Origin: Planctomycetota bacterium
GTDB lineage: Bacteria > Planctomycetota > Planctomycetia > Gemmatales > Gemmataceae
DNA length: 48,780 nt
Assembly (NCBI GenBank): GCA_016872595.1
Contig: VGZJ01000008.1
Span: 1-48,780, forward strand
Direction: 5' to 3'
Part shown: positions 15,870 to 24,799 of the stretch, piece by piece
Layout: every line of letters starts with the position of its first letter
Position numbering within the stretch: position 1 is the stretch's first letter
Translations under genes and position numbers: made by a program
The notes under the pieces: model-generated
Told to the model about the DNA's origin: nothing
Database searches by the model: none
What the model saw: only the letters and a program-made list of their open reading frames with translations

Positions 15870-16966
15870 GGCCGGCCCTCCGGGGGCGGGGCGGTTTGGA
15901 AGTCATCGGTGCGGATCGCGGCCTCGGTGGGGAACTCGGTCGGCTTCTTGCGCGCGGCTTCTACCGCTTCGGCGCGCCTCAAGGCCGCGATCATCTCGGA
16001 CACGCGTCCGATCACCAGTTGTAAGCCCTCGCCGGTCACGGCCGACATGAGCAGCACCTCGCGGCCGAGGTCCGCGGCGAGCTTGTCGCGCACGTCGTTC
16101 GCGCCGGTCAGTTCGGCCTTGCTCACGCACACCACTTCGGGCTTGCCGTCGAGCGGGACGACGTACTCGCGCAGCTCCTTGCGGATCGCGTGGTAGTTGT
16201 GAACCGGGTCGCTGCCGTCGGTCGGGAACGGCTCGACGAGGTGAATCAGCACGCGTGTGCGCTCGACGTGGCGCAGGAACTCGTGGCCGAGGCCGACGCC
16301 CTGCGCCGCGCCCTCGATGAGGCCGGGCAGATCGGCGATCACGAACCCGGCGTCGCCGCCGAGCGTGACGATGCCGAGGTTCGGGTGCTTGGTCGTGAAC
16401 GGGTACGAGGCGATTTCTGGCGTCGCGCGGCTGACGCGCGAGAGCAGCGTCGATTTGCCGGCGTTCGGGAACCCGACCAAGCCGGCATCGGCGATCACCT
16501 TCAGTTCGAGCGTAACCCAGCGCTCTTCGCCGTCCTCGCCGGGCTCGAACTCGCGCGGCGCGCGGTTAGTAGAGGTCTTGAAGTGGGCGTTGCCGCGCCC
16601 GCCGCGCCCGCCCTTAGCGACGACCACTTCGTCGCCGGGCGCGACGAGGTCTTTGAGCACGTTGCCGCGGTCGCGGTCGCGGACGATGGTGCCCGGCGGC
16701 ACGAGCAGCACGATGCCCTCGGCGTTCTTGCCGGCGCACTTCTTGCCCATACCGGCCTCGCCGTTCTTGGCGCGCCAGTGCTTCTTCATGGTGAGGCCGG
16801 CGAGGTTGTCGGCGTTGGGGTCGGCGCGCACGATAACACTGCCGCCGTCGCCGCCGTCGCCCCCGTCCGGCCCGCCCAGCGGGATGTACTTCTCGCGCCG
16901 GAACGTCGCGGCCCCGCGGCCCCCGTCCCCGCCCTTCACGAACAACTCGACGCGATCAACGAACAT
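15866..16966 (-). CDS. obg: GTPase Obg/CgtA (ribosome assembly)
   Basis: This is a 366-residue protein with an ATG start at 16966. Residues 1-158 are the glycine-rich Obg fold (FVKGGDGGRGAATFRREKY, GGDGGDGGSVI). The G domain follows: GFPNAGKST (G1), DLPGLIEGAAQG (G3) and SAVTGEGL (G5). The G4 motif, usually NKxD, reads SKAE (VVCVSKAELTG), which may alter guanine specificity. No OCT domain is present; the tail is short and Pro-rich. Obg proteins act in 50S maturation and stress control. It is the first gene of the obg-coaX-mnmE operon. Confidence 0.93.
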   Translation of the reverse strand: MFVDRVELFVKGGDGGRGAATFRREKYIPLGGPDGGDGGDGGSVIVRADPNADNLAGLTMKKHWRAKNGEAGMGKKCAGKNAEGIVLLVPPGTIVRDRDRGNVLKDLVAPGDEVVVAKGGRGGRGNAHFKTSTNRAPREFEPGEDGEERWVTLELKVIADAGLVGFPNAGKSTLLSRVSRATPEIASYPFTTKHPNLGIVTLGGDAGFVIADLPGLIEGAAQGVGLGHEFLRHVERTRVLIHLVEPFPTDGSDPVHNYHAIRKELREYVVPLDGKPEVVCVSKAELTGANDVRDKLAADLGREVLLMSAVTGEGLQLVIGRVSEMIAALRRAEAVEAARKKPTEFPTEAAIRTDDFQTAPPPEGRP

Positions 16967-16976
16967 GGGTTTCTCT

Positions 16977-17052
16977 TAGGGTGGGACAAAGCTTTGCGCC
17001 GTCCCACCATTGCGTGCGAAGGTGGGACGGCGCAAAGCCTTATCCCACCCTA
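16977..17052. repeat. Inverted repeat between obg and argS
   Basis: Arms 16977-17008 and 17021-17052 (32 nt) are complementary except for two G-U-compatible positions, with a 12-base loop. The arm begins TAGGGTGGGACAAAGCTTTG. It lies between the argS stop (17061) and the obg start (16966) on the same strand, occupying almost the whole gap. It could terminate argS transcription, but arm length and near-perfect symmetry point to a MITE/REP-like repeat. Confidence 0.85.
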
Positions 17053-17060
17053 CATGATAT

Positions 17061-18887
17061 TCACATGCGCTCGACGACACGAATGCCGAGCAGGTCGAGC
17101 GCCTGCTTGATGGCGCGCGACACGAGATCGACCAGCAGCAGGCGGCTATCCCTCAGTTCCGGCGTCACCGCGTTCAGCACCGGGCAGTTTTCAAAGAACA
17201 CGCTGTAGCTCTTTGCCAAGTCCCAGAGGTACGCGGTGAGCAGGTGCGGGGCATAGTCGGCTGCGGCGTTGTCGACCGCTTCGGGGAACTTGAGCAGTTG
17301 GAGTGCGAGCGCGCGCTCGGCCGGCACCGTGAGCAGCACCGCGGGCGGGTTCGTGCGGAACCGCGCCTCATCGATCCCTCCCTCGCGGAAGATGCTGCGA
17401 CAGCGGGCGTAGGCGTACTGCATGTAGGTCGCGGTGTTGCCGACCGTCGCGGTCATCTTGTCGAGGTCGAAGACGTAGTCCGTGGTGCGGTTCTGGCTCA
17501 GGTCCGCGTACTTTACGGCCCCGACGCCCACTACTTCCGCGATTTCCGCTTTCTCCGCGGCACTCGCTTCATAGACCTTGCGCCCGCTCGCGCGCCGCGC
17601 GGCGACGCTCTCTTCGTACTTCTGAAGGCTCAAACGCGCCGCGTCGTCGAGCAGTGCCATCAGTTCGAGTACACCGCCCCGGCGGGTGGCGAACATCCGG
17701 CGGTCCGCGCCGAGCATCGAGCCGAATTGCAGGTGCTGGAACTCGATGTGTGCGTACCCCCAGCGCTTCGCTTGCGCGAACAGTGTCTTGAAGTGGAGCG
17801 CCTGCGGCGCGCCCACGACGTAAAGTATCGCGTCGGGCTTCCACGTCACCGCGCGGTGCTTGATCGTCGCGAGGTCGGTCGTCGTGTACGTGAAGGCCCC
17901 GTCGCGCTTGCGGATGATCGCGGGCGGCTCCTCACGTTGCTGTTCGTCCGCCGTCCGCGGGATCACGCCCTTCGCGTTCGGGATCACGACCGCGCCGTTG
18001 CTCTCGTAGGCGATGCCCTTCGTGAGCATGTCAGTCACGACGCCCGCGAGCATCGGGTTGTAGAAGCTCTCGCCGAGCGCGTGGTCGATCTTCACGTCGA
18101 GGCGCGCGTAGATCGGCTCCAGCATCTTGAGGCACGCTGGCATGAACGATTGCCACAGCGCGACGTTCTCCGCGTCGCCGGCATGGAGCTTCGAGGTTTC
18201 GGTGCGGCAAGCGTCCATGACCGGGTTCCCGGCCGCGCCGTCCTCGTCGTCGCCTTCCGCGATCTTCGCGAGGTTACGCACATGCAGATAGAGGCGCGCG
18301 AGTTCGCGCACCGGGTCGGCCTTGAACGCGGCGTCGTCGCGGTGGTTCTTGTAGCCGTACAGCAGGATGCCGAACTGCGTGCCCCAGTCGCCGAGGTGGT
18401 TGTCGCCGATGACCGTGTGGCCGAGGAAGCGCAGAATGCGGACGAGCGAGTCGCCGATGATCGTGCTGCGCAGGTGGCCGACGTGCAGCGGCTTCGCCAC
18501 GTTCGGGCCGCTGAGATCAATTACGAACGTGCGCGGCTTCGCCACAGGCACCACACCCAACTTTGGGTCGGTGGCGAGCACTCGCACGGAGCGCGAGAGA
18601 AAGTCCGAGGTGAGGCGCAGGTTGATGAAGCCTTTTTCCGCGACGGTCGGCGGTTCGAGCACGTCATTCGCGGGGAGCGCGGCGACGATCGCCTTCGCCA
18701 CGTCCTGCGGTTGCTGACCCGCGGCGCGGTTCGCCATCGCCATCGCGCAGTTAGCCTGATAGTCGCCGTGGTCGGCGTTCGCGGCCGGCTTGATCGCGCC
18801 CAACAGGTCCGGCACTTTGGCCTTGTCCGGGGCGAGCGCGGTCACGGCTGGCTCGAACAGCGAACGGAGTTGCGTGAGGAGGTTCAT
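17061..18887 (-). CDS. argS: Arginyl-tRNA synthetase
   Basis: This is a 608-residue class I aminoacyl-tRNA synthetase that charges tRNA-Arg. The ATG at 18887 gives the normal N-terminus MNLLTQLRSLFEPAV; the frame extends upstream to 19031 into the rsfS gene, but that extension is not ArgS-like. The Arg-tRNA recognition domain comes first, then PNVAKPLHVGHLRSTIIGDS with the HIGH-type signature HVGH. The DALR anticodon domain occupies the last ~120 residues, with KMTATVGNTATYMQYAYARC, and the protein ends KQALDLLGIRVVERM. Upstream rsfS is on the same strand, 101 bases away, with a hairpin between. Confidence 0.96.
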   Translation of the reverse strand: MNLLTQLRSLFEPAVTALAPDKAKVPDLLGAIKPAANADHGDYQANCAMAMANRAAGQQPQDVAKAIVAALPANDVLEPPTVAEKGFINLRLTSDFLSRSVRVLATDPKLGVVPVAKPRTFVIDLSGPNVAKPLHVGHLRSTIIGDSLVRILRFLGHTVIGDNHLGDWGTQFGILLYGYKNHRDDAAFKADPVRELARLYLHVRNLAKIAEGDDEDGAAGNPVMDACRTETSKLHAGDAENVALWQSFMPACLKMLEPIYARLDVKIDHALGESFYNPMLAGVVTDMLTKGIAYESNGAVVIPNAKGVIPRTADEQQREEPPAIIRKRDGAFTYTTTDLATIKHRAVTWKPDAILYVVGAPQALHFKTLFAQAKRWGYAHIEFQHLQFGSMLGADRRMFATRRGGVLELMALLDDAARLSLQKYEESVAARRASGRKVYEASAAEKAEIAEVVGVGAVKYADLSQNRTTDYVFDLDKMTATVGNTATYMQYAYARCRSIFREGGIDEARFRTNPPAVLLTVPAERALALQLLKFPEAVDNAAADYAPHLLTAYLWDLAKSYSVFFENCPVLNAVTPELRDSRLLLVDLVSRAIKQALDLLGIRVVERM

Positions 18888-18916
18888 AGGTTTTGTTGCG
18901 CTGGTATCAAAAGCGA

Positions 18917-18962
18917 CTGTCGGCCAAGCCCGCGCCCAGTAGAGGCGCGAGTTGGCCGACAG
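18917..18962. repeat. Hairpin between rsfS and argS
   Basis: CTGTCGGCCAA (18917-18927) is perfectly complementary to TTGGCCGACAG (18952-18962), and the inner segments GCCCGCGCC and GGCGCGAG extend the stem with a mismatch. No U-tract is evident on the minus strand. It may partially terminate rsfS mRNA or be a small repeat. Confidence 0.6.
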
Positions 18963-18988
18963 GTTCGTTATAGGGCGTGAGCGGTCGC

Positions 18989-19399
18989 TTACACTTCGCT
19001 CTCCCAGTCGATCTTGGTCGCGTCGCCCCACAGCTCTTCGAGCTTGTAGTAGTCACGCGTATCGGGGTCGAACACGTGGATCATCACGTCGCCGTAGTCC
19101 TGCACGATCCACTTACTCGCCTCGTACCCCTCGATACCGAGGCGCTCGTCGCCCTCGGCGCGCAGGGCCGCGTCGGTCTCTTCGGCGAGGGTGTGGATCT
19201 GCCGACGGCTGGTGCCGGTGCTGATGACGAAGAAGTCGAACAGGGGCGTGCAGGACCGCATGTCCAGTACGACGATGTCGCGGCCCTTGTTGTCGGCGGC
19301 GGTTTGCGCCGCGACGCAGGCCCGGTGAAGGGCGCTGCTCAGGCGGGCCGGTTGCGGGGCGGGCACCGAGTTCACCGTGGTCAACGTGGCGGTGTTCAA
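18989..19399 (-). CDS. rsfS: Ribosome silencing factor RsfS
   Basis: This is a 136-residue protein. I place the start at a TTG (19397-19399) because a perfect AAGGAGG lies five bases before it; a longer reading from another TTG at 19438 has no such site. The core motifs are RDIVVLDMRSCTPLFDFFVI, STGTSRRQIHTLAEE, GYEASKWIVQDYGDVMIHVF and YYKLEELWGDA, all typical of RsfS (Iojap), which binds ribosomal protein uL14 and blocks subunit joining in starved cells. It precedes argS on the same strand. Confidence 0.94.
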   Translation of the reverse strand: MNTATLTTVNSVPAPQPARLSSALHRACVAAQTAADNKGRDIVVLDMRSCTPLFDFFVISTGTSRRQIHTLAEETDAALRAEGDERLGIEGYEASKWIVQDYGDVMIHVFDPDTRDYYKLEELWGDATKIDWESEV

Positions 19400-19829
19400 G
19401 TGGCCTCCTTCAGGGCATGGGTGCTCCCGGAGGCTCAAGGTGCCGCGGCCAAACAGGTGTGTGAATCACCGTTGTCGTGGTCTGCCTCCGGGGTCGATTG
19501 CTCGACCGTGCCATGCCGGCTGATGCGGTGCGGAACGCCCGCACCTCTAAGGGTATCATCAGCCGGGTTGTGTCATGCGTCAAGCAACATGGCCTCGATT
19601 CCGCAGATTGCGGGCGCGACCGGCGCGCCCCAAGCCCTACTTCCACTCCCCCAAATAGGACGGCCCGACCGTCCGGCCCTCACGCGAACTTCAATAATTC
19701 GCCGCGGGGGGTTGGCGAAGCGGACACCGGCCCCTACGCCGAGGTTCGTTCTCACGCTTCGTTCACTTACCGGACGCGAATCCGTATCTTGATCGCCACA
19801 CGTTCTACTCTCGCGAACGGGTTCCCCCA
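19400..19829. other. 430-bp intergenic region between divergent rsfS and dehydrogenase genes
   Basis: This gap should contain promoters for both directions. I see no tRNA, no long inverted repeat and no convincing -35/-10 pair. Short open frames here lack plausible protein composition. Confidence 0.5.
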
Positions 19830-20837
19830 ATGAGTCGTCGCGTACTTGTCGCCCCCGCGCACCTCCGGGAGATTCAGCCCGTTTACGCCCCGGTCCTCAC
19901 CGACGCCGGGTACACGATCCAGTTCTCTCCGCACAACACGCCCGGCACCGAGCAGCAGATGAGCGAAGCGGACCTGCTCGCGCACCTGCCGGGGTGCGTG
20001 GCGTCGCTGGCCGGCAGCGAACCGTACACGCGGGCCGTGATCGCGAAGGCCGCCCCCGCGGGGCTGAAGGTGATCGCCCGCGCCGGCGTCGGGTACGACG
20101 CCATCGACCTCGCCGCCGCCACCGACCACGGGGTCGCGGTGTGCTACGCGCCCGGCACCAACCAAGAGGCCGTGGCCGAACACGCCTTCATGCTGATGCT
20201 CGCGCTGGCGCGGAACTTTCGCGAACAGGACATCGAGGTACGCCAAGGGCTGTGGCCGCGGCGCACTGTCACGAACCTGCGCGGCCGGACCCTTGGCATC
20301 GTCGGGTTGGGGCGCATCGGCAAGGCGATGGTGACGCGCGCCCGCGCCTTCGGCATGGACGTCCTCGCGACCGAAATCGCCCCGGACGCGGCTTTCGTGA
20401 AACAGCACGCCGTCCCGCTCGTCCCGTTGGAGGAACTGCTCGCGCGCGCCGACGTGGTCACGTTGCACGTCCCCAAGACCCCGCTTACGAAGAACCTGAT
20501 TCGCAAAGAGACGCTCGCGCTGATGAAGCCGACCGCGTACGTGCTGAACACGTCGCGCGGCGGGGTCGTGAACGAGGCCGACCTGCACGCGGCGCTCCTC
20601 GCCAAGCAGATCGCCGGGGCCGGGCTGGACGTGTTCGAGACGGAGCCCCTGCGCCACAGCCCGCTGTTCGCGCTGGACAACGTGATCCTCACCGCGCACA
20701 CTGCGGGCGTGGACCAGCGGTCGCGGCAGGACATGGCCCGGCTCCCGGCCACGGCCATCGTGAAACTGCTCGCGGGCGAGTGGCCCGCGGACTGGGTCGT
20801 AAACCCACAGGTCAAAGACACGTTCTTCGCGCGCTGA
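19830..20837 (+). CDS. D-isomer-specific 2-hydroxyacid dehydrogenase (phosphoglycerate-dehydrogenase-like)
   Basis: This is a 335-residue protein, ATG at 19830. The NAD-binding Rossmann motif is GRTLGIVGLGRIGKAM (residues about 151-166). The catalytic triad is visible as Arg in NTSRGGVVNEADL, Glu in GLDVFETEPL, and His in ILTAHTAG. RAGVGYDAIDL and NQEAVAEHAFMLMLALAR are typical of the SerA-like branch. It could be 3-phosphoglycerate dehydrogenase without the ACT domain, or a related hydroxyacid/phosphonate dehydrogenase; specificity cannot be read from sequence. It stands alone, with an inverted repeat downstream. Confidence 0.9.
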   Translation: MSRRVLVAPAHLREIQPVYAPVLTDAGYTIQFSPHNTPGTEQQMSEADLLAHLPGCVASLAGSEPYTRAVIAKAAPAGLKVIARAGVGYDAIDLAAATDHGVAVCYAPGTNQEAVAEHAFMLMLALARNFREQDIEVRQGLWPRRTVTNLRGRTLGIVGLGRIGKAMVTRARAFGMDVLATEIAPDAAFVKQHAVPLVPLEELLARADVVTLHVPKTPLTKNLIRKETLALMKPTAYVLNTSRGGVVNEADLHAALLAKQIAGAGLDVFETEPLRHSPLFALDNVILTAHTAGVDQRSRQDMARLPATAIVKLLAGEWPADWVVNPQVKDTFFAR

Positions 20838-20856
20838 CGGAGCACGAAAAAGAAGA

Positions 20857-20983
20857 AGAGTAACCACAGAGTCACAGAGGAAGATGAGGAAGGCAAAAGA
20901 CAGAATGCAGTTCTGTGAATTGCTCTCGTGATCTGCTCTGCATTGCCTTGCTCTGTGTGCTCTGTGACTCTGTGGTTAACTCT
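20857..20983. repeat. Inverted repeat with AACCACAGAGTCACAGAG arms
   Basis: The left arm (about 20857-20880, starting AGAGTAACCACAGAGTCACA) is complementary to the right arm (about 20961-20983, TCTGTGACTCTGTGGTTAAC) with one bulged base. The ~80 bases between them contain further CTCTG-rich, partly self-complementary sequence. The element fills most of the gap between the dehydrogenase and the ABC operon. Confidence 0.8.
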
Positions 20984-21018
20984 CTTCTGCCGATCTGCAA
21001 TTTGGTTCGAGAGTTGTC

Positions 21019-21954
21019 ATGTCGGACGCCGTAATCGAGATCGAGCGGTTGGTGGTGCGGTACCGCGGGAAGGCGGCCCTCGACGGGCTGAACCTGCGCG
21101 TGCCGCGCGGGTCCGTGTACGCCTTTCTGGGCGACAACGGCGCGGGCAAGACGACCACGATGAAGATCCTGACCGGGCTGGCCCCGGCCGACAGCGGGCG
21201 GGCGTCCATCCTCGGCCTCGACTGCTGGGCGAAGGCGACCGAGCTCCGGCACCGCGTCGGGTACATGCCGGAGCGCCCGCGGTTCTACGACTGGATGCGC
21301 GTGGGCGAACTCGGCTGGTTCGCGGCGTCGTTCCACCGGCCGGGGTTCCTCGCGCGGTTCAACGAGTGGGCCGAGCGGTTCGGCCTCGACCCGGCGAAGC
21401 GCCTGAAGGAACTGTCGAAGGGCGGGTACGCCCGCGCCGGCCTCGCGCTCGCGCTCGCCCCGGACCCGGAAGTGCTGTTGCTCGACGAGCCGACGAGCGG
21501 CCTCGACCTGCTGACGCGGCGCGAGTTCCTCGCGAGCCTCGCAGACCTCGCCGCCGCGGGGCGCACGATCTTCATCACCAGCCACTCGATTGCCGAGTTG
21601 GAGCGCGCCTGCACCCATGTGGGCCTCTTGCGCGACGGGCACATGATCCTGAACGCGCCGTTGGAGGACGTGCGGAAGAAGGTGCGGCGCGTGAGCCTGC
21701 GGTTCGAGGGCGCGCCGCCGGACCCGACCGGGCTGGGCACCGTGTTGGAGAAGTCCAGCACTGGCCGGTTCTGGCAGGTACTGCTGCAAGACCCGGACGC
21801 GGGGGCGCTGGCCGCGCTGCGCACCCGCCCGGACCTGAGCGACATCGAGGACACCGCGGTGTCGCTCGAAGAGGTGTACGCCGGGCTGATGGCCCGCCCG
21901 TCGAAGCCGTCGGAGAACGGCGCGCCGCCGCTGGTGACGCGCGCCGGGGACTAA
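21019..21954 (+). CDS. ABC transporter ATP-binding protein
   Basis: This is a 311-residue protein, ATG at 21019. Walker A is GDNGAGKTTT (residues about 37-46), the signature is LSKGGYARAGLALAL (the first part deviates from LSGGQ), and Walker B is VLLLDEPTSGLD followed by TSHSIAELERAC with the switch His. It matches the CcmA/Nod-type family of ABC-2 exporters. The C-terminal ~80 residues form the usual extra domain. The permease gene follows after 12 bases, so the two form an exporter. Substrate unknown. Confidence 0.93.
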   Translation: MSDAVIEIERLVVRYRGKAALDGLNLRVPRGSVYAFLGDNGAGKTTTMKILTGLAPADSGRASILGLDCWAKATELRHRVGYMPERPRFYDWMRVGELGWFAASFHRPGFLARFNEWAERFGLDPAKRLKELSKGGYARAGLALALAPDPEVLLLDEPTSGLDLLTRREFLASLADLAAAGRTIFITSHSIAELERACTHVGLLRDGHMILNAPLEDVRKKVRRVSLRFEGAPPDPTGLGTVLEKSSTGRFWQVLLQDPDAGALAALRTRPDLSDIEDTAVSLEEVYAGLMARPSKPSENGAPPLVTRAGD

Positions 21955-21966
21955 CGAGGACCGCCG

Positions 21967-24774
21967 GTGATCCGCGCCGTGGTGTGGAAAGAGTTGCGCG
22001 AGCAGTGGCTCATCGCCGCGACCCTGTTGGTCGTCGGCGGGGGGCTGCTGGTCGCGGTGGCCGCGCTGACCGACCCGCCGGTCGCCGGCGCGCCGCCCAC
22101 CGACGTACTGCGCGCGGTCGGCGCGGCCCCGCTGGTCGCGCTCATGCTGGTCGTGACCGCGGCGATGGTGTGCGGCGGCGCGCTGTTCGCCGCCGAGCGC
22201 GAGGCCGGCACGATGGGGTTCCTCGACGCGCTCCCGGCGCGTCGGTGGACCCTGTGGCGCGCGAAGGTGCTCGCCGGGGCGCTGCTCGCCGCGGCGCAGG
22301 TCGCGCTCGTTCTCGTGCTGGCCGCGCTCGTAGGGGTCGCGGACGCGGCCTTCGCGCAGCGGCTCGTCGCATACGCGGTCCTCGCGTTCTGCTGGGGCGC
22401 GCTCGGCTCCACGCTCGCCCGCACCACGCTCGGCTCGGTCGGCGTCGCGATCCCGTGCGCGACGCTCACGGCGTTCGTCGTGCTCATCCCGGTTGTGCTG
22501 TTCTTCGCGCGCGCCGGTTCGTCGGTGCCGCGCCCCACGGGCTGGGCGATCTTCGAGTTCCTGATGGTCGCCGTCCCGCTCGGCGCGTCGGCGTGGCGGT
22601 TCACGGCCCCGGACCGCGCGCGGACCGCCGCCGCGGTGCCGGCCCCGGTGGTGATCGGCGCGGGGGGCACGCCGCCGGTGCGCGAGGGCCGGCCGTGGCT
22701 CGGCGGCCGCGCGCTGGCGTGGCTCGCGTACCGGCAGATGCGCGTCCCGGCGGCGGTGCTGTCGGCGTTCGCCGTCGCGTTCGGCCTCGTCCTACTGCTG
22801 CCGGGGGCGCGTGTCGTGTTCGTGTGGCCGGGGCTCGCGCTGACCGCGGGCGTCGTCGCCGGGTTACTCGCGTTCGGCGACGAACAGGCGAACCGCTCGG
22901 CCGGGTTCTGGGCCGAACACCGGCTCCCGCTGGGCCGTGCTTGGGTCATCAAGATCACCCTCTACCTCGGCCTCTTGGCGTGGCTGTTGTTCCTGCTCGC
23001 GCTCCCGTGCCTGCTGCGCGCGCAGTTCGAATCGGAAGGCCGGTTCGGGCACGGGCGCACGACGTTCGCCGCGGTGTTCCGCTCGCGCCTGTTCGACGAG
23101 CTGGGTCCGCAGGCGTGGAAGTACACGCTCGTGCCCGCGGTGTACGGGTTCGCGTTCGGGCACCTGTGCGGGCTGCTGTTCCGCAAGTTGGTGGTGGCGT
23201 GCGGCGTGGCCGCGATGCTGGGCGGCGCGAGCGCGACCCTGTGGGGGCCGTCGTTGCTGGCCGGCGGGCTGTCGCACTGGCAGGTGTGGCCCCCGGCGGC
23301 GCTGATCCTCCTGACGGGGCGCGCGCTGGCGCGGGCGTGGGCCGCGGATCGGCTCGCGGCTCGCGGCCCGGTGCGTGCCCTGATCCGCGGGTGCGGCGCG
23401 GCCTCGCTCGCGCTGGCGGTGGCGGTCGGGTACCGGGCGGTGGAGGTGCCGGACCCGGCGGGCGCGGGTGACGACGAGGCGTTCGTGGCCGCGCTGCCGC
23501 AGTACGACGAGAACCTGAGTGGGCGCGAGTTCCGCATCGCGGCCGACCGCTTCGCGCGCGTCGCGTCCGCCCTCGACGGTGCTGAGCCGCGCCGCCGCTC
23601 GCGCCTCGACGAGCGCCTCGAAACGGCCCTGCGCGCGCCGTGGCCGAAGGCCGAGCCCGAACTCGGGCCGTGGCTCACGAGGCTGTGCGACGACGCCCCG
23701 ACCGGGCCGGACGAGAAGGGGTGGCCCGCGCTGGCGGCCGGGGCCGCGGCGAAGCCGGTCGGCGTGTACGACCCGCCGCCGCTGGTGCAGTCGGCCGCGG
23801 TCACGCAGACCGCGCTCGACAACGGCCGGCGCATGGCGGTGGCGCTGCTCGCGCGGGGCCTTCAGCTACAGGGTGAGGGCAGCCCCGCGGGGTTTACGGA
23901 CTCGGTCGGCACCGCGCTCGCGCTCGCGCGCACGATGCGCCGCGGGGCCTGGCAACTCGCGCTCGCCGCGGCCATCGAGGTCGAGCGCGCCGCGCTCTAC
24001 GCCGCCGACCGCTGGCTCGAGCGCGCCGGCAGCGGGGCCGCCCCGTGCCGCACGTTGCTCCGCGCGCTCACCGCGGCCGACGAACCGGATCCGTTCGACC
24101 CGCTCCCGTTCGCGCTCGCCGACCGCTACGTGGTCCGCGGGTTCATGCAAGCGCCCGCGGCGTGGCTCGCCCCGACCCTCACGCCCCTCGGCGGTTCCCC
24201 CGAGCAGGTCGCGGACGAGGCCGACCTCGTCGGGCTGGCATGGGCCGTGTGGTGGGAGCGCGAGCGCACCCGGCGGCTGTTGGGCCTGAACCCCAACGGC
24301 GCGCCGCGCGCGAACGTGCTCGCACTGGTCGCGGGCCGACCCGGGGCCGGCATGTTCGTTTCGCGGAACCGCGCCGCGAACGATCTTACCGATGCCGAGA
24401 CGCTCCTGCGCGTGGTGCGCCGGGCGATGATCTTGAAGCTCGCGGTGCGCGCGCACGAGGCCGAACGGGGCACCGTGCCCGCGGACCTCGGCGCGCTGGT
24501 CGCCCACGGGTACCTCGACCGCGCGCCCCCCGACCCCTACGCCGACGGGCGCGCGCTCCGGTACCGCGTGTCCGCGGGCGAGACCCTCACCGGCCCGCCG
24601 CGCCCGGCCGTTGCCGGTCGCCCCCCCGAACCGCCGTTCGTCACCGTCGTGCGCCCGAACCAAGCGGTTGTGTGGAGCGCCGGGGTGGACCGCGCCGACG
24701 ACGGCGGCACCGTTCCGCCCGGCGGGCCGATGGCAAAGGACATTGTGTTCCTCGTCCCCCCGCTGCCCCGGTAG
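21967..24774 (+). CDS. ABC-2-type permease with large C-terminal soluble domain
   Basis: This is a 935-residue protein with a GTG start at 21967, 12 bases after the ATPase gene. The first ~500 residues contain at least ten hydrophobic segments (for example LIAATLLVVGGGLLVAVAAL and VGVAIPCATLTAFVVLIPVV), including the ABC-2 core with the VVWKELREQW start. After the last segment near residue 500, about 430 residues are hydrophilic or helical and end with a pseudopilin-like stretch: RAHEAERGTVPADLGALVAH, DPYADGRALRYRVS. Such a tail is not part of ordinary ABC-2 permeases and appears to be a planctomycete-type addition. With the neighbouring ATPase it should form an exporter. Confidence 0.85.
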   Translation: MIRAVVWKELREQWLIAATLLVVGGGLLVAVAALTDPPVAGAPPTDVLRAVGAAPLVALMLVVTAAMVCGGALFAAEREAGTMGFLDALPARRWTLWRAKVLAGALLAAAQVALVLVLAALVGVADAAFAQRLVAYAVLAFCWGALGSTLARTTLGSVGVAIPCATLTAFVVLIPVVLFFARAGSSVPRPTGWAIFEFLMVAVPLGASAWRFTAPDRARTAAAVPAPVVIGAGGTPPVREGRPWLGGRALAWLAYRQMRVPAAVLSAFAVAFGLVLLLPGARVVFVWPGLALTAGVVAGLLAFGDEQANRSAGFWAEHRLPLGRAWVIKITLYLGLLAWLLFLLALPCLLRAQFESEGRFGHGRTTFAAVFRSRLFDELGPQAWKYTLVPAVYGFAFGHLCGLLFRKLVVACGVAAMLGGASATLWGPSLLAGGLSHWQVWPPAALILLTGRALARAWAADRLAARGPVRALIRGCGAASLALAVAVGYRAVEVPDPAGAGDDEAFVAALPQYDENLSGREFRIAADRFARVASALDGAEPRRRSRLDERLETALRAPWPKAEPELGPWLTRLCDDAPTGPDEKGWPALAAGAAAKPVGVYDPPPLVQSAAVTQTALDNGRRMAVALLARGLQLQGEGSPAGFTDSVGTALALARTMRRGAWQLALAAAIEVERAALYAADRWLERAGSGAAPCRTLLRALTAADEPDPFDPLPFALADRYVVRGFMQAPAAWLAPTLTPLGGSPEQVADEADLVGLAWAVWWERERTRRLLGLNPNGAPRANVLALVAGRPGAGMFVSRNRAANDLTDAETLLRVVRRAMILKLAVRAHEAERGTVPADLGALVAHGYLDRAPPDPYADGRALRYRVSAGETLTGPPRPAVAGRPPEPPFVTVVRPNQAVVWSAGVDRADDGGTVPPGGPMAKDIVFLVPPLPR

Positions 24775-24799
24775 CGGCCGCCCCTTTCGGAGTACTGTC

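Noticed and set aside
17244-18980. 578-residue plus-strand frame opposite argS
   Set aside because: ArgS motifs are unmistakable on the minus strand; the opposite frame is low-complexity Arg/Val/Glu.
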